From NCBI GenBank assembly GCA_020726505.1, contig JAHLEZ010000030.1, positions 62,001 to 126,000 of the forward strand: 64,000 nucleotides of DNA, read 5' to 3'. Of the stretch, positions 32,986 to 44,963 are shown piece after piece. Both the position numbers and the translations under genes were made by a program. Each line of letters starts with the position of its first letter. Within the stretch, counting starts at the first letter, position 1. Source of the DNA: Leptodontidium sp. MPI-SDFR-AT-0119 (taxonomy: Eukaryota; Ascomycota; Leotiomycetes; Helotiales; Leptodontidiaceae). The notes beneath the pieces are model-generated. The model did no database searches. It was not told the origin of the DNA and saw nothing but the letters and a program-made list of their open reading frames with translations.

Positions 32986-33263
32986 ATAAAGGGTGCGTCT
33001 CGGGTCGCAGGGACAGATGTTAGGATTCAATTTCTACTTTATTACTGTAGTTGCGAATAGATAGTCTGCCAATCCTCCGACTTCTTTTTGTTCCTTCCTC
33101 AATTGCTTCCTCGCCATTTTTACCCAGCCTTCCCACCCCTCAGCTTCTTCACTAGCTCCACCGGATCACTTCCAACCCAGTTGGCCACAAACATCCCATA
33201 AGATAACGGAAGAGATAAGGAAGGACAAAATGATTTGAATGTGGGAGTGGCTAAGCGCAGAAA

Positions 33264-33573
33264 CTAAGCGCAGAAACCGGGTGCAGAAACCAGGGCGGAA
33301 ACCAGGGGCAGAAACCAGGGGCAGAAGTGACCGGCGGGTTGCTGGTGTATCGCTGCGACAAGGTTTGCCAGGCCCACCTGCAAGAATGAACTGATGGCTT
33401 ACTCCCCAAATTCCCAGCCTCACAGGTAGCTGTAGCACGATTCGGTAAGTATTCGGTGTCGACATTCTCGCCACGGCGGTGTTGGATAACTGGGTGATGC
33501 TATCGCGATGGACCCTGCGCAATGCGCCGGCGTCAAAAATGATCCCCTCCATCGTATAAGACCAAGAACCCAT
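33264..33573 (-). CDS. Doubtful small spliced ORF
   Basis: Possible exons 33573..33424 and 33377..33264 (46-nt intron, GTGAGG donor, TTGCAG acceptor, no clear branch site); 87 residues. The 3' part runs through a short tandem repeat (CAGAAACCAGGG on the plus strand, 33258-33330) that codes a Val/Ser/Ala/Phe-rich tail. No family recognised. Confidence 0.2.
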
Positions 33574-33815
33574 CCTTGATCTCTGACTCTTGCAGGGAAC
33601 CTAACCAGCGACCGCGTCGCATGCACCGCTTCGAATTATCACGTAAAACGCAATAAGTCAAAATTCACAGTCACGCCATATTTCCATCCAACAGCCATCT
33701 CCGTTGGCTGCAGCCCTGACCATCGTTGGTCGAAGAAAGTCGACATACGCTACCCCGGGGAACTCACTCTTCCTTGCGACAACAACGATTTTATCGTCCG
33801 AAATTTTCCTTCCAT

Positions 33816-35040
33816 ATGGCAAATGCACGTCTCGAGGATGTGTCGTCAGCTCAGCCAGCCAATCCGCCAGATATCAGTGGGCTCCATCGAGTAAGTCTTA
33901 GGTACCTTTTTTTAGGGGGACTAATTTGAAGTACGTTGGCTGATTTCCAAGTATCCTGCGCGCGTTTCGATCCCGTCGTTGCTCAATTGGGAAGCGGAGC
34001 AACCTCAAAGTGAACGACAAACCCTGAGCAAGGTCACAGATTCCACGCAGAGCACATCGACGGCCGAAATAGATGGTCATCCCTCGCTGGCGGCGGCGCC
34101 CACTGTCTGCACAAACACACAGGCTGAAAAAGTAAACAAGGGACTGTTTCTGCCCTCGACGTACGTCTCTGAGCACAACGACTTGACTCCCAGGACAATC
34201 CCTCCGCTACCTTCCTCCCTACCTCGACCTGAGTCCTTGGTAGTGCCCCAAGACAATTATCGGCCGCCAGCTGTGAAATTCACTATTGATAATCGGGTTG
34301 AAAGTGCACTGGTCGAGGTGCGGTCACTGTTAGAGGCGTTCCAAAGGCATGTCCAAGTCGTCTTTCGCGCTGATGGAATGCCATCCCAAGAGACTGTTTA
34401 TCATGCCGGATTTTTGGTCGGGCAAACGTCGCCAGACTTCTACAAATGGTACATGGCAGTATCAGGAATCGACGACGTATCATTTCTCAGATTTGAGCTG
34501 ACAGATGTGCACTGCAGCTCCAAAATGGTCTCCATCATTGCTGGAGGCAATCTGTATGACTTTCAGGCGTTAAAGCAACACATCTGGGACTTATTCTGGC
34601 TGACATCACACGCACATGGCACGCCTGTCAAGTTCAACATAATAATCAATGCTGCTGGTCACCTAAGTAGTGCGCTAAGGACTACGAGTGATCAACAAAG
34701 TTTAAGAAGTACTGCTGCGGGACTGGTAGAACTCCCCTTTTCAATGACTACACTTGCAAGAGATCGACTAACGCAGAGGTAGATTGCTGGAAGAGTAAAT
34801 ATCGAACTTGAAGATCATGAGATCACGGGAGAACACAAACGATTTTACCCAGATGTTCGTGGCGTTGTGGTTGACAAGAGGAGCGCGAGAGGATGGGTGA
34901 TAGTCACGGGGGGTGGATTTCCCATTCGGCAAGCAAGGACAGGGGAAGGCGCAACTGGCAACCCTTTCCCAGAACTGATGATTCGTGTCGGTCAAATGTG
35001 TGAAATTCATGGAAAGTCCACTGTGTTATACTATAGGTGA
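33816..35040 (+). CDS. Orphan protein sharing a domain with the gene at 22069
   Basis: Exons 33816..33890, 33952..34725 and 34783..35040 (introns 61 and 57 nt); 368 residues. Without the second splice the frame stops at TAG 34780..34782 (301 residues). I prefer splicing because the same frame stays open 85 codons beyond the TAG and the intron has a GACTAAC branch. Residues about 30-130 are Ser/Thr/Pro-rich. Residues about 187-265 (PDFYKWYMAV, LRFELTDVHC, LYDFQALKQHIWDLFW, VKFNIIINAAG) match by eye both C-terminal segments of the protein at 22069, especially around FQALKQ. The function of that domain is unknown. Confidence 0.65.
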
Positions 35041-35357
35041 ATCAAGGCTTTCAGAAAGCGATAAAGATTCCGCCTCCCCAGTTTTGCTAGAGCAGGCTAG
35101 GACCCTTGTACAAAGAAACAGTGAAGCCAGGTTTTGGTGTTCGTGGAACATCAATTTTCCTGGTGCCCGAGAACCTTAACCGAGCCTGTCAGATAATACC
35201 AGTCGGCGTGACCAACGTGTTTTGGCGGTTGAAAAACATCCTAGAGACCATTGTTTTCTAAGCTGGTTCAGCGCGAGGTCGGGAATATTGAAGCTTCTCG
35301 GAAGTTCGCGAGCTGCAACTTCTAACGCGCCACGTAAGTACTTGCTTGGGAAGTGGG
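35041..35357. other. Intergenic or extended 3' exon of the sirtuin gene
   Basis: A possible last sirtuin exon ends at 35176 if a 56-nt intron is removed from the preceding exon (GTAAGC donor at about 35372). The resulting tail has no conserved motif, so the simpler stop at 35358 is used. Confidence 0.35.
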
Positions 35358-36483
35358 TTAATGGAGATGCTTACAGGCTAGGTCGTCACAGTCTCCTCGA
35401 AACACGTAATCAAAAAGATGTCGTACTTTCGATAGAGGCTCCTCCTTGCTCATCCAGATAGCAACACCGCCCCTGCTCTGAGTGGCGCGACAGAAATTTG
35501 TCGCTATTGATAAGGCTCCTGGCACCTTCAACGTGGTGCCGACGATGAGCACCAGGTCTGGTCTTTTCCTGAGACCACGCTGGATAGTTTGCCAGATACC
35601 CGTGTCGTCAGGGTGAGGCTCGTTATATAAAAGCACGTCAGGTCTGAGCTCCCCAGGATTCGGTATTCGTTTGCCTTGCGATACACGGGCCTGATATCTT
35701 TCCACACACCTCGAACAGCTTGGCAAATCAGCACCTTGGAAAAGGCGAGGTTGAAACGCACCAACCCAGTTGCACTTCTGGCACCTCATCTGGTCAACTC
35801 GGCCGTGGAGACGAACAGTCTTGGCCTCCAGATCCGGTAGTCGCTGCTCGACACAATCTATGTTTTGTGCGATGTGGAGGGTGAGTTTGTGTTTCTGGGC
35901 TAGGGTAGCCATTGTCTTGTGGAATGGTGTAGGCTGACACGCGTCTGACTGGGTGCGGGCAAACATGCTACAGATCGTGGAATGGAATTTGGTCGCCTCA
36001 ACTGGCAAGGAATAAAGGGACCGGTCGAAGGAGACACGTTCGGATTTCCGCATTTGCTGAAAAGTAGAGACTGGATCCTGTCAGTAGCAAAGAAGGTGTG
36101 CATCGGTTCTACTTACATCCCGCATTGGCCGATATGCCAGCTCCACTGATGACAACGACCTTTCTGCTCGATCGCAAGAGCTCCCTCACCCGGATTATGT
36201 TCACTGGTATTGGGACTCGAATCGGCCCCTTGGTGTGCTGGCGTCTTTGCTGTTGTCCGAATTGCCTTCGCTTGAGCCCCCGCTCCGCTGACTCAGGGTC
36301 ATCAATTGTTATTGGTCGGTCTGTATACTTGTAAGCGAACTCAAGGATACACTTTCTGGGGCTCTTACCTTGGGAACCATCCAGTTGGCATGGCTTCCGC
36401 TTCTTGGACTTCAAGACAGAAGCCAGATCAACATTAGCATCCTGGTTGTCATAAGCTGCTGGGACGGAACGTGATTTCATCAT
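35358..36483 (-). CDS. Sirtuin (NAD-dependent deacylase)
   Basis: Exons 36483..36369, 36320..36117 and 36070..35358 with introns of 48 and 46 nt; 343 residues. Sir2 motifs in order: VVVISGAGISANAG (NAD loop), LHIAQNIDCVEQRLP, VRLHGRVDQMRC with the catalytic His, the zinc-binding RCQKCNW and CSRC pairs, LRPDVLLYNE, and VLIVGTTLKVPGA. The enzyme would remove acyl groups from Lys using NAD+; LRPDVLLYNE is closest in my reading to the Hst3/Hst4-like branch. Two departures: the loop after GAGIS reads NAGFSTFQQ instead of the usual GIPDFRS-type, and the TQNID motif is AQNID. A Lys/Arg-rich N-terminus (KSKKRKPC, ERGLKRRQ) suggests a nuclear location. Confidence 0.85.
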
Positions 36484-36947
36484 GTCGAGGCTCCACGAGG
36501 GTGGGTATAGCAGAATATTCAGGTGTTCTTCGTATCTGACGAAGAGAGGAAAAATTTGAGGTAACAGGAATGAGACGGAACAGAGGAGGGAGTCAATGTG
36601 TTCTTATACTCGAGGGGATCCGTTAGGGGCAGCGGAGAAGGGGAGACCTGGTGACCGATTCACCTGGAAGCAGGCAGAAAGCCAGTCGCCGGATCCTGGG
36701 TACTGCTGTGCTCGGCTGGGACGTACCCCGTCCCCTCCCCTTGTATCTCCTACAGTCCCCTGAAGTCCAGCGTGACGCGATGCACATGCTTTCATCTGAT
36801 TGAGGTTGATGCTATATGGCCTAGCTGTAAAAACAGACAGACGAATACAGGACGTGTATCGCATGGGACGCCACGAAACTCTCCCTACTTATAATTAGCA
36901 TTCCATTGGGATGCCAGACCCGCTAAACGACTGACCTTAGTACTGTA
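36484..36947. other. Intergenic
   Basis: Sirtuin upstream region and the 3' end of the next gene. No feature recognised. Confidence 0.5.
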
Positions 36948-37896
36948 CTAGTAAGAAATTCTGGTCCGCTTCTGCTTCCGACCTTCCGTATCTGGTTCGA
37001 TTGCATCATCAGCTGCTTCTAAGGTAGCTTGTCTACTCCTCTTGTTCTGAGCTCCGATTTCTGATTCGGTGTTCCACTCAGATATGTCAGTTGCAATGTT
37101 GAGCTCGCTCTGGAATCGTTGATTTTCAGCTGTTAGCCTCTCATTGGAGGTTTCCAATCGGTCCAAGGAGCTCTGGAACCATTTACGTTCCTCTATATCG
37201 AGTGAGGATAGGTTACCATGCAATAGAACGTGGACTTACCACGTAGAGTCCGGATATGCTCCCCAAGAGTCGAAATTTGGATAGCCGCATCCCTAAAATC
37301 TCTTTCAGACCTGCGGACCTTTTCTAGGAAATTGTTCAGTCCCATATACTATCTCTCGACGCAATGTATCGCAAACCATGAAGCGCCATATTCTCCGTAC
37401 GAAGCACATCGATCTGTTCTGGATAGATTGAGTAAGTTTTCATCAAGACTCTGAAGTCATATTACTTACCTTGCCTTGCTTTCAAGACTGTCTCTTGCCC
37501 TTTCATATATTCTGCAGTGAATGTGAGATAGGCGTACTTGTGCGTGCATGAATGGGACCAAAAAACTCACCAACTGTGCCAGTCAGAGTATGAAATTGAA
37601 GCTCAAGAGTCGTATGTTGTGGAGTTGACCAGTTCGAGGACTCTCGTAATTTTCGACAGAGCTGGGCTATCACAACTAGAATCTATCAACACGCAATGAA
37701 GGCAACAAAGGGGGAGTAAAAACCTCGTAGCTGCGTAATATGATTGTTTTCGCCGATCAGTGATACTGAGTCCTATCGCTTGGTCAATATTGAGATGGAT
37801 TAATTAGTGCGCGGTTTATTAACATACTTGTTCAGCGGTAAGGTCAATCTCGCATGGTTGTTCTATCCCTTGTGCAAGATCCCAGAGTGCAGCCAT
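36948..37896 (-). CDS. Seven-exon coiled-coil protein (family member 6)
   Basis: Exons 37896..37828, 37772..37724, 37675..37571, 37511..37470, 37418..37377, 37323..37240 and 37192..36948; introns 47-59 nt; total 636 nt, 211 residues, with all phases agreeing. Four exons are 42-84 nt long. The translation is a nearly continuous coiled coil: ENNHITQLRVVIAQLCRKL, KARQEQIDVLRTENMALHEK, TLGEHIRTLREERKWFQSSL and LETSNERLTAENQRFQSEL. It ends in a basic tail (EGRKQKRTRIS) that could be a nuclear signal. No enzymatic motif. High exon density for a short gene is unusual here. Confidence 0.7.
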
Positions 37897-38669
37897 AATA
37901 ATTAGTTGAGCAAAACGTGTGACATTGAGCTAATATCGCGCACTTACGCTGCAGAGGATTCGACGGTAGATTCTGCTGTTGGGTCTTGTCTGTCATTTGT
38001 GCCTGCTCCAAAATCCTGTTCAGTCAGCGCAAACCTTGGCCTTGAGGTGTCATCAATCTCGTACGCTGACAGAGAATTCAGGTGGAGAACCGCCGGTAAA
38101 GGCACAAGCTTCCTGCTGGAGAGGTGAAGTCATACTGCTGGCCGAGGAAGGTGAGAAAGAAGAAAGCCGGAGCGGGGAACAGTGACTGCATTGTAGTAAG
38201 AGGAGTCCGCCACCTTTTATCCTATCAGATCGCCAATCCGAGCCATCCAGTCTGCCTTGAGGTCCAGGTCGCCGTTCTCATTTCTTCTCGCTTCTTATTT
38301 CCTCCTCGCCGCTTAGGACACGTACAGGTGACGTGTGACAAGGGGTCTTTCCAGCTGGAAAGCATCCTGAACTCGGGCTATGTCGGATCTATCTCCTTGC
38401 ATTAGTACGACATGAATGCACATCGAAGTCTCTCAATAAACAAATGGATCTGGCGTCATCCTTGCACTTGCTATGGCTAAGGCACCCTAGTCGTGTGACC
38501 AAACACTGAACCTCTCTTGTGGCAATCTACCTTCCAATTACGGACTTAGGGAATGAAGATCGAGGAAAGGTGCCGTATGCAGTTCCACTAGTCCTTTTGA
38601 CTCCGTTCTCATAGTGTGCCCGGATAATCCAGACTGTCTCTTAGGTTTGGCATCCCAGCCAAATAAAGG
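37897..38669. other. Intergenic, possible tiny minus-strand gene
   Basis: Upstream of the seven-exon gene a minus-strand frame starts MQSLFPAPAFFFLTFLG (ATG at about 38190). After one possible 52-65-nt intron it could end at about 37947 (about 65 residues). Splice signals are weak, and it could equally be a 5' leader with upstream ORFs. Confidence 0.25.
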
Positions 38670-40870
38670 GCCAGTCAAGAATCTGAATTGAAAAGAGGCT
38701 TGCATATCTCTCGCGTTTACCGTGGTCTGGAAAGACTTGTTGCTTTGCAAAATGGCCGTAAGCGAGCTGTGTCTGGAGCTCGATCTTTCCTGCTCATTCC
38801 TACACTGCACAATTCGGGGCCGCCATGTTCCGTCATCCACGCGGCACCACCCTCGTTGCAGACTCCTTTCACGTCCAGCTGACAATCCCACACCTTTCCT
38901 CTTGTCATTTTATTGCAGATCCACAGTCATGCCAACGCCTTTGGTTTTGAACAGCTTCCCCGACAGGATTTTGATGCTAGCAAAGTGGGCACTGTTGGGC
39001 TTCTCGTATATGCAAGGAATCAAGGCGGCTGGAGTCTCGATGAGAACCTTAGAAATGGAGACCAAGGATTGACGCCCGCTCGATCCATGCGTACTCATCA
39101 TCAACGGACCCCCCCACCAACATTGACCAAACAATCTCTGGCACGAAACGAATAACAGCCAGATGATAGGTAAGTAGGGGTTGAAGACGTATGGCCAACG
39201 ACTTGCACCTCCCTTCAATTCATTGGAGAGACATGCATGAAGTCACTCGCAGATCTGGGCTTACGCAGTGGGAGAATCCGAATCTTCTCCCTATTGGACT
39301 GTCCCGTCCACACTACACAGGTGGACACTCCAACTCGGAGTGGCCGTAAGCGGAAGGATGCTCCTCGGGCATTGTCGATGAAATGATGAGCGGTTGCACA
39401 GGAAATCGAGTCTGCCTTGTAGTTCTGCCGTGCTACTGAGGATATTTTGCTATTGATAACACGTGACCGTCCCTTTTGAAGCTCTCGGTTAGCCATGTTG
39501 TGATGCCCCCTTCAATCCACATCGCTACACGTGGAAGCTGGTCTCTGCCACAAATTTCTTGTCACCAGCCTCTGGAAAATGCCTGTGCGAAGACTGCTTT
39601 GTTGTTCTAGGAGTGGCCATCTGTTCCGTACCTCCCTAGTCGCCTCAACCTTGATTGTTGTGCATACTGGCTTGTAAGGTGTCGAATTTGGCCTCCCCCA
39701 CCACCGAATCTGCCTCTTTCACGCCGCTTGATTAGATCAAGGGTTGAGGAGTGGCTGGATGTCTCTATTCTCCGGCATCGTACTCCCTGTTCCATGGCAT
39801 CACATGCCACGGGAGGGAGACTACCGCACGTCTCTGCCCTCAGCTTATCCTCATGGAAGCGCCGACGACTCCTGCAGCCACGCTCGGGTGCCTCTTTGGT
39901 GACGTGGATGTAGGAATGCAAGTTTAAGAATATTTGTTGCTGTGCAGATCGTGCCAGGGACCAGGTGCGAGATCAGCTTTAGGACGTACACGGTAGTTGG
40001 ATGATTTCTGTTCTTCCACCCATCTGCGTTGGCTAATCCGTCTCAAGCCCCCCTTGATGGTTAAACCGTGGCAATGTCGCAGCCATAACCCACTTATATG
40101 CCAAAAATATCTTGAATTGGGCAGGGAGGCCATCGAGGCCGGTAGAAGATCCCCATTCGTGAATATCCAGGCCCCCCAACCCCCCACCTCCTCCCAAAGC
40201 GCATCGTGAAAGTGACAGTACGCGATAGTTTGTCCCAGTCCATGTGATGAGCTCGCTACCAGCTCTTGGTGCTCCCCACGGCAGATATCGACTCATCCTG
40301 TATTTTACGAAGAACTTCGGCAGCGTGGGGGGTTTAGAATGAACGCTCATGGGCTTCTGTATCTGAACGGCTTCGAGAGGTGGCACCAGATACGATGGGC
40401 GTCGTATCACAACCAATGCCTGTTGGCTGCCTCTACGTGGATGTTGGCCCAGAGAGACTTGACTGGCATGAACGCGGAGAAATCCGATAGGACCGCCTTG
40501 ATCGAGAGACGGAGTGGGTGCAGTAGCTAGCAAGGAACACTTCTCAGTTACTTGCTTGCGAGGCATTTGGTGCAAACCACCCAGGAGGCCCAACTACACC
40601 GCATGACTTCCATCCTTTAGCTCATCCTCCTGATGTGCTTGAATTCGTGCCCAGGTAGATAATCAGCCCTGCCGGCGCAGTACAGGACCTCAAACCCTCT
40701 GCTGCATTACAGCAATCCTCAGCAACCCCACCACAGCCGTTCAATCGCAAGTCCATCCTCTGATGGAGCAGCAGATATAGCATTCGTGACTCGTGTGTGA
40801 TCCCATGGATTCAGCGCAGCATTGCCATGCAGAACGCTCTGCCGTCGCCGTTCCATTACTTTGGCCGGTG
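38670..40870. repeat. Diverged direct repeat, copy A
   Basis: Patches of this segment recur in the same order and orientation at 41380-42910. Examples: GACATGCATGAAGTCACTCG (39231) with its match at 41621; a block around 39745-39910 with 42150-42310; a block around 40420-40570 with 42465-42615; and 40640-40880 with 42665-42900. Copy A is longer because of extra segments. The DNA contains no convincing gene; frames in both copies are short and discordant. At 40683..40780 copy A carries a 98-bp segment that is inverted in copy B. Confidence 0.8.
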
Positions 40871-41379
40871 AGGCCGTTGAAGACCGCCATCCAGAACCAA
40901 GCAGTACTAGATTCCAAGCCGCAGACGTGGTAGTCCTACCGCAAGGCAAAGCTCCTCTCCAGAGCATGCGAATAGCAGATCTCCAAGGGTCTTTCGTTCA
41001 AGGCTCTCATCGGAGAATGTCAGACCTGGCAGGAGTGCCTTGGTGGTGCAACGCAGCTGAGGGATTGCACAGGGCATATTCCTACTGTCGCCACTCAGCA
41101 GTTGCGTAATCGGAAGACGAATGGCTCGGGGAGGGTATTCCGTGGATTCGTTATATGCAGACCAGACATCCATGACCCTCATAAACGAGGATCCTTGGTA
41201 TTCCAGGCCACAGCGTCACACCTGCCTGTCTCCGAAGCAGGAAATCGCGCTGCGTTGTGCAACTCGGCCTCCTAGAGGATCGAAATACTCGCTGCGCCTG
41301 GCCTCCTCTCCCTTCTCGCGATCATCGATCAACCCACACACCAAGCGCCATGAAGGAGTAGCTTGCAGCGTCAGCCGAA

Positions 41380-42910
41380 AATATTGATTGAGAGGAGGCT
41401 TGGCAATCTCTTGCCATTCGTGGTCTGGCAGGCTTGATTGCTTTGTGAAAGGGCTGTGCGGCCCACCCTCGTTGCAGACTTCTGACCTTGAGAGCCATGC
41501 CAACGCACTGAATAGCTTCTCCGGTTGGCACAGAACGAATGACAGCTAACTTGATAGGAGTAATCAGGGGTTGAAGACGCCTGGTCAATGACTCGCACCT
41601 CCCCTCACTTCATTTGAGAGACATGAATGAAGTCACTCGCAGATCTGGGCTTACGTAGTGGGAGAATCCGAACCTTCTTCTCCACTGGACTGTCCCGTCC
41701 ACAGATGGACACTCCAACTCGCAGTGGCCGTAGGCAGAAGGAGTGCTCCTCGGGCACTCTCAATGGAATAGTGAGCGGTTGTCCAGGACATCGAGTCTGC
41801 CTTGGCAAGTCTGCGTAGTCTGCCGTGCGTTTGAGATATTTTGCCATTGATGCCACGTGACCGACCCTTTTCAAGCTCTCGCTTAGCCACCTCTTCAATC
41901 AACATCGCTAAGCGTGGAAGCTGGTCTCTGGCACAATTTTCTCGTTTCCAGCGTCCGGAAAACCCCTGTGCGAAGACTGTCTTGTCGTTCTAGGAATGGC
42001 CATCGATTCCATATCTCCCAACAGTACCCCTCAGGGATTCCTAGTCACCTCGGCCGTAATTGTTGCGGATAGTTGCTAGTAAGGTGTCGAATTTGGCTTT
42101 CCCTGCGAACCTGCCTCTTTCACGCCGCTTGATCAGACTGTGGGGCGAGGAGTAGTTGCATGCCTCCAACCGGCCATCGTACTCCCTCTTCCATAGCATC
42201 ACATGCCACAGGAGGGAGACTAGCGCACGCCTCTGACTCCTAGCTTATCCTCATGGACGCGCCGACGACTTCTGCAGCCACGCCCGGGCACCTCTTTTGG
42301 TGACGTGGATGCAAGTCTAAGGATACTTGTTGCTGCGCAGGTCGTGCCAGGGACCAAGTGCGAGATCAGCTTGAGGGTACTGTGGTATCTTGATGGTCAA
42401 ACTATGGCAATATCGCAACTTTCTCTTAGCAAGCTAAGAGTACGAAGCCGTGATACCAATGCTGCCGCTGGCTGCCTCTATTTGGATGTTGGCCCAGGGA
42501 CTTGACTGGCGTGAACGCGGAGGAATCCGATAGGACCGCTTTGATCGAGAAACAAAGTGGGTGCAGTAGTTAGCAAAGAACACTTTTCAGGAACTTGCTT
42601 GCGAGGGCATTTGGTGCGAAACACGGAGGGGACGTAACTGCACGGCATGACTTCCATCGTTCTCCTCCTGATGTGCTTGCATTCGTGCCCAGGCAGATAA
42701 TCGGCGCTGTCGACGCAGTACTGTATCTGTTGCTCCATCAGAGGATAGACTTGCGATTGAACGGCTATGATGGGGTTGCCGAGGATTGCTGTTGTGCAGC
42801 AGAGAATTTCAGGCCCTGCATTCGTGACTCGTATGTGATCCCATGTATTCAGCACAGCATTGCCATGCGGAATGCTCTGCCGTTGCCGTTCCAGTATACT
42901 CGGATGATCA
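41380..42910. repeat. Diverged direct repeat, copy B
   Basis: Second copy of the 38.7-40.9 kb segment, about 2.0-2.7 kb downstream depending on the patch and shorter by several deletions. The block at 42721..42818 is the reverse complement of 40683..40780, with the flanking bases in place. No coding function was recognised. Origin (old transposon, segmental duplication or degraded gene pair) is unknown. Confidence 0.8.
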
Positions 42911-43871
42911 GCGGGAGTCTTTGGTACTGCAACGTACCTGCAGGCTTCATTATCTAGGACTAAACTCCCACCCTAGGAAAACTAACCCCTCGGGGTTCAG
43001 CTGCTCTGGATATATCCTCCATGCCGGACCGCCCGCTTGGTCAGCTGCCAGTTATAGAAGTGGGCGACAGCCTGGAAAGGTTCGACAACCGTGGCTAATT
43101 GGAAGACAAAAGCGGATGACGGAAACCAAGCAATTATAGCCACTCGCTGGCATCGATCTCCGTTCGGCGATACGCTAAAAACGCTTGATCCTTTGTTGTC
43201 ACATTACCCCTCTCTAGGCTCGCGAATTCGAAGTGTCGCAGACGACATATCACTTGATAATGGGAATAACTCCCTCAAGTGCTTCATATATCTCAATGCC
43301 AAAGGAGACTGCTTCAGTGACGTCCGATCCCACCTCAATGACGCGAACCACAGCCAATGCCAAGTGATATCACGACCCAGTCCAAGGCAGAATTGGCCAG
43401 CATCCACATGTATGATAACCAGATGCAACCCCTAGATAGGCGGAACAGCGGGTGCAGCGATTGGAGCATCCTCCATTGGTGGTGTAGGGTGGTTGCGTGC
43501 CCAAGGGATCCTCGTTAGCCTTTTGTGTGGTTCCTTGATGCAGGATCATATCGACTAAGGCGTAATGCCTCAGCTCTCGGGGAACTTCTTCCATGGTGCA
43601 GATACGAATCCGTCCAGGGTGGGCGAACTTTGAGGAATCGATATTATATAAGTTGGTCGGGGTCTGTCTTTCTCTCCTTCATCAACCCTCCTCCATCATC
43701 AACCCTCCTCCCTCATCAACCCTCACCATCCTCCATACCTCTTGCTCCTCCATTAACGATTCTCTTGGCCCTGCTCTTCCGCAAGAATTTTTCTACTGTT
43801 CTATACTAGGCTGCTGGATAATCATCTGTTCTGGCTTGCGGCGTCCAATCCGTTGGTTGCCCTTCGCCAAT
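42911..43871. other. Intergenic with pyrimidine-rich leader
   Basis: No gene. At 43679-43740 upstream of the next start lies a tandem CATCAACCCTCCTC-type repeat, probably within the 5' untranslated leader or core promoter. A TATA-like ATATTATATAAG lies at about 43641-43652. Confidence 0.45.
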
Positions 43872-44963
43872 ATGGGATCGGGATCTTCTCGTTTCGAAAC
43901 CAGGTGGTGGGAGGCAGAAGCTCAGCGAAAGGTAGTGACCACTAAAAACACCGGTAAAGTGGAAGTCATCTGCTCGCTTATTCCCGGTGTCGATGAGATC
44001 GCGATGGTGGGCTACTTGAAGGAACGTTCCGATCTCGACGAACTCTTCGCGCTACATTGCAGACATCAGGACCTCTCCAAGGAGCAGCGTGCGGACCCCT
44101 CAAACTTGACAGTCGATTTCAAGGCCAATGAGCTTTGGCGCGTGCTCCAAATGCCACTCGAATACAGTGCGTCTCCATGGGACTGGGACTGGCGGCCACC
44201 ACTAAAAGGAATTCCTTCACAAATGGCGGTGGACTTCCATGCAACCGTATGTCAGGCGATCTTCCGGGTCCCCTTCTCGGACTTTGTGAAGTATGCCCTT
44301 GGGTATACCACGAAAGCGCGCTCTCTTAACAATCTACTCGATGGTGTATGCGATATACGCGACAAACTTCGAACAGAATTTCTAGATCGCCCTCAGATAA
44401 AGGAGATCTATATTGAGATTGAGAAAGTGAGTAGAGATGGATCGACAATGACGAAGTACTAATGAGATTAGGCGCTGAAGCAGCGACACCACCCGCTGGC
44501 GCACTGGATCGTTGCCAGCAGCCTGCAGCACTCGACAGTTGCCCCATACGACACTCTGGCCCCGAACCTAGAGCCAATCCGAACCATCTTCGCGACTCGT
44601 GACTTTGATCTTGTGCTCATGCGACTTAGGGCTCTAGACCTGCGGTTTGCGCACGGTAGTCAGATGTACAATTGGCAGAAGTGGTCAACAGATGTCGACT
44701 TCTGGCACTGCATCGACGGAATTATATGGTCAGGGAAGTTCACCGCTCCACCCATGCGGCAGCACTTGTCAAGTGAGGACCGGGATGAGAGACTGCGCTT
44801 TCTTACGGGTTTTGAGACAGACGCTGAGGATAGGGCGTACAGTGGGTGGAGTAAAGTGGCATTCTCAGTGAAGAGGTTGATAGGTCGGGATTCGCGGTAC
44901 AGTGTCAAGAAAGGCTTGCTGAGGTCCATGGGACCGATGAAGGATAGCCCTAAGAGATCCTGA
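43872..44963 (+). CDS. Orphan protein with N-myristoylation-like start
   Basis: Exons 43872..44426 and 44472..44963 with a 45-nt intron (TACTAAT branch); 348 residues. The start MGSGSSRFETRWW fits an N-myristoyl Gly-2 consensus with Ser at position 6, suggesting membrane attachment. The body (IPGVDEIAMVGYLKERSDLD, FRVPFSDFVKYALGY, IEKALKQRHHPLAHWIVASS, GSQMYNWQKWSTDVDFWHC) is conserved-looking but belongs to no family I recognise. The C-terminus is basic. The gene follows the gene-free repeat region. Confidence 0.65.

Noticed and set aside
38700..43435. Many 60-190-codon ORFs in the direct-repeat region
   Set aside because: Not conserved in frame between copies A and B, no motif, no plausible splice structure.
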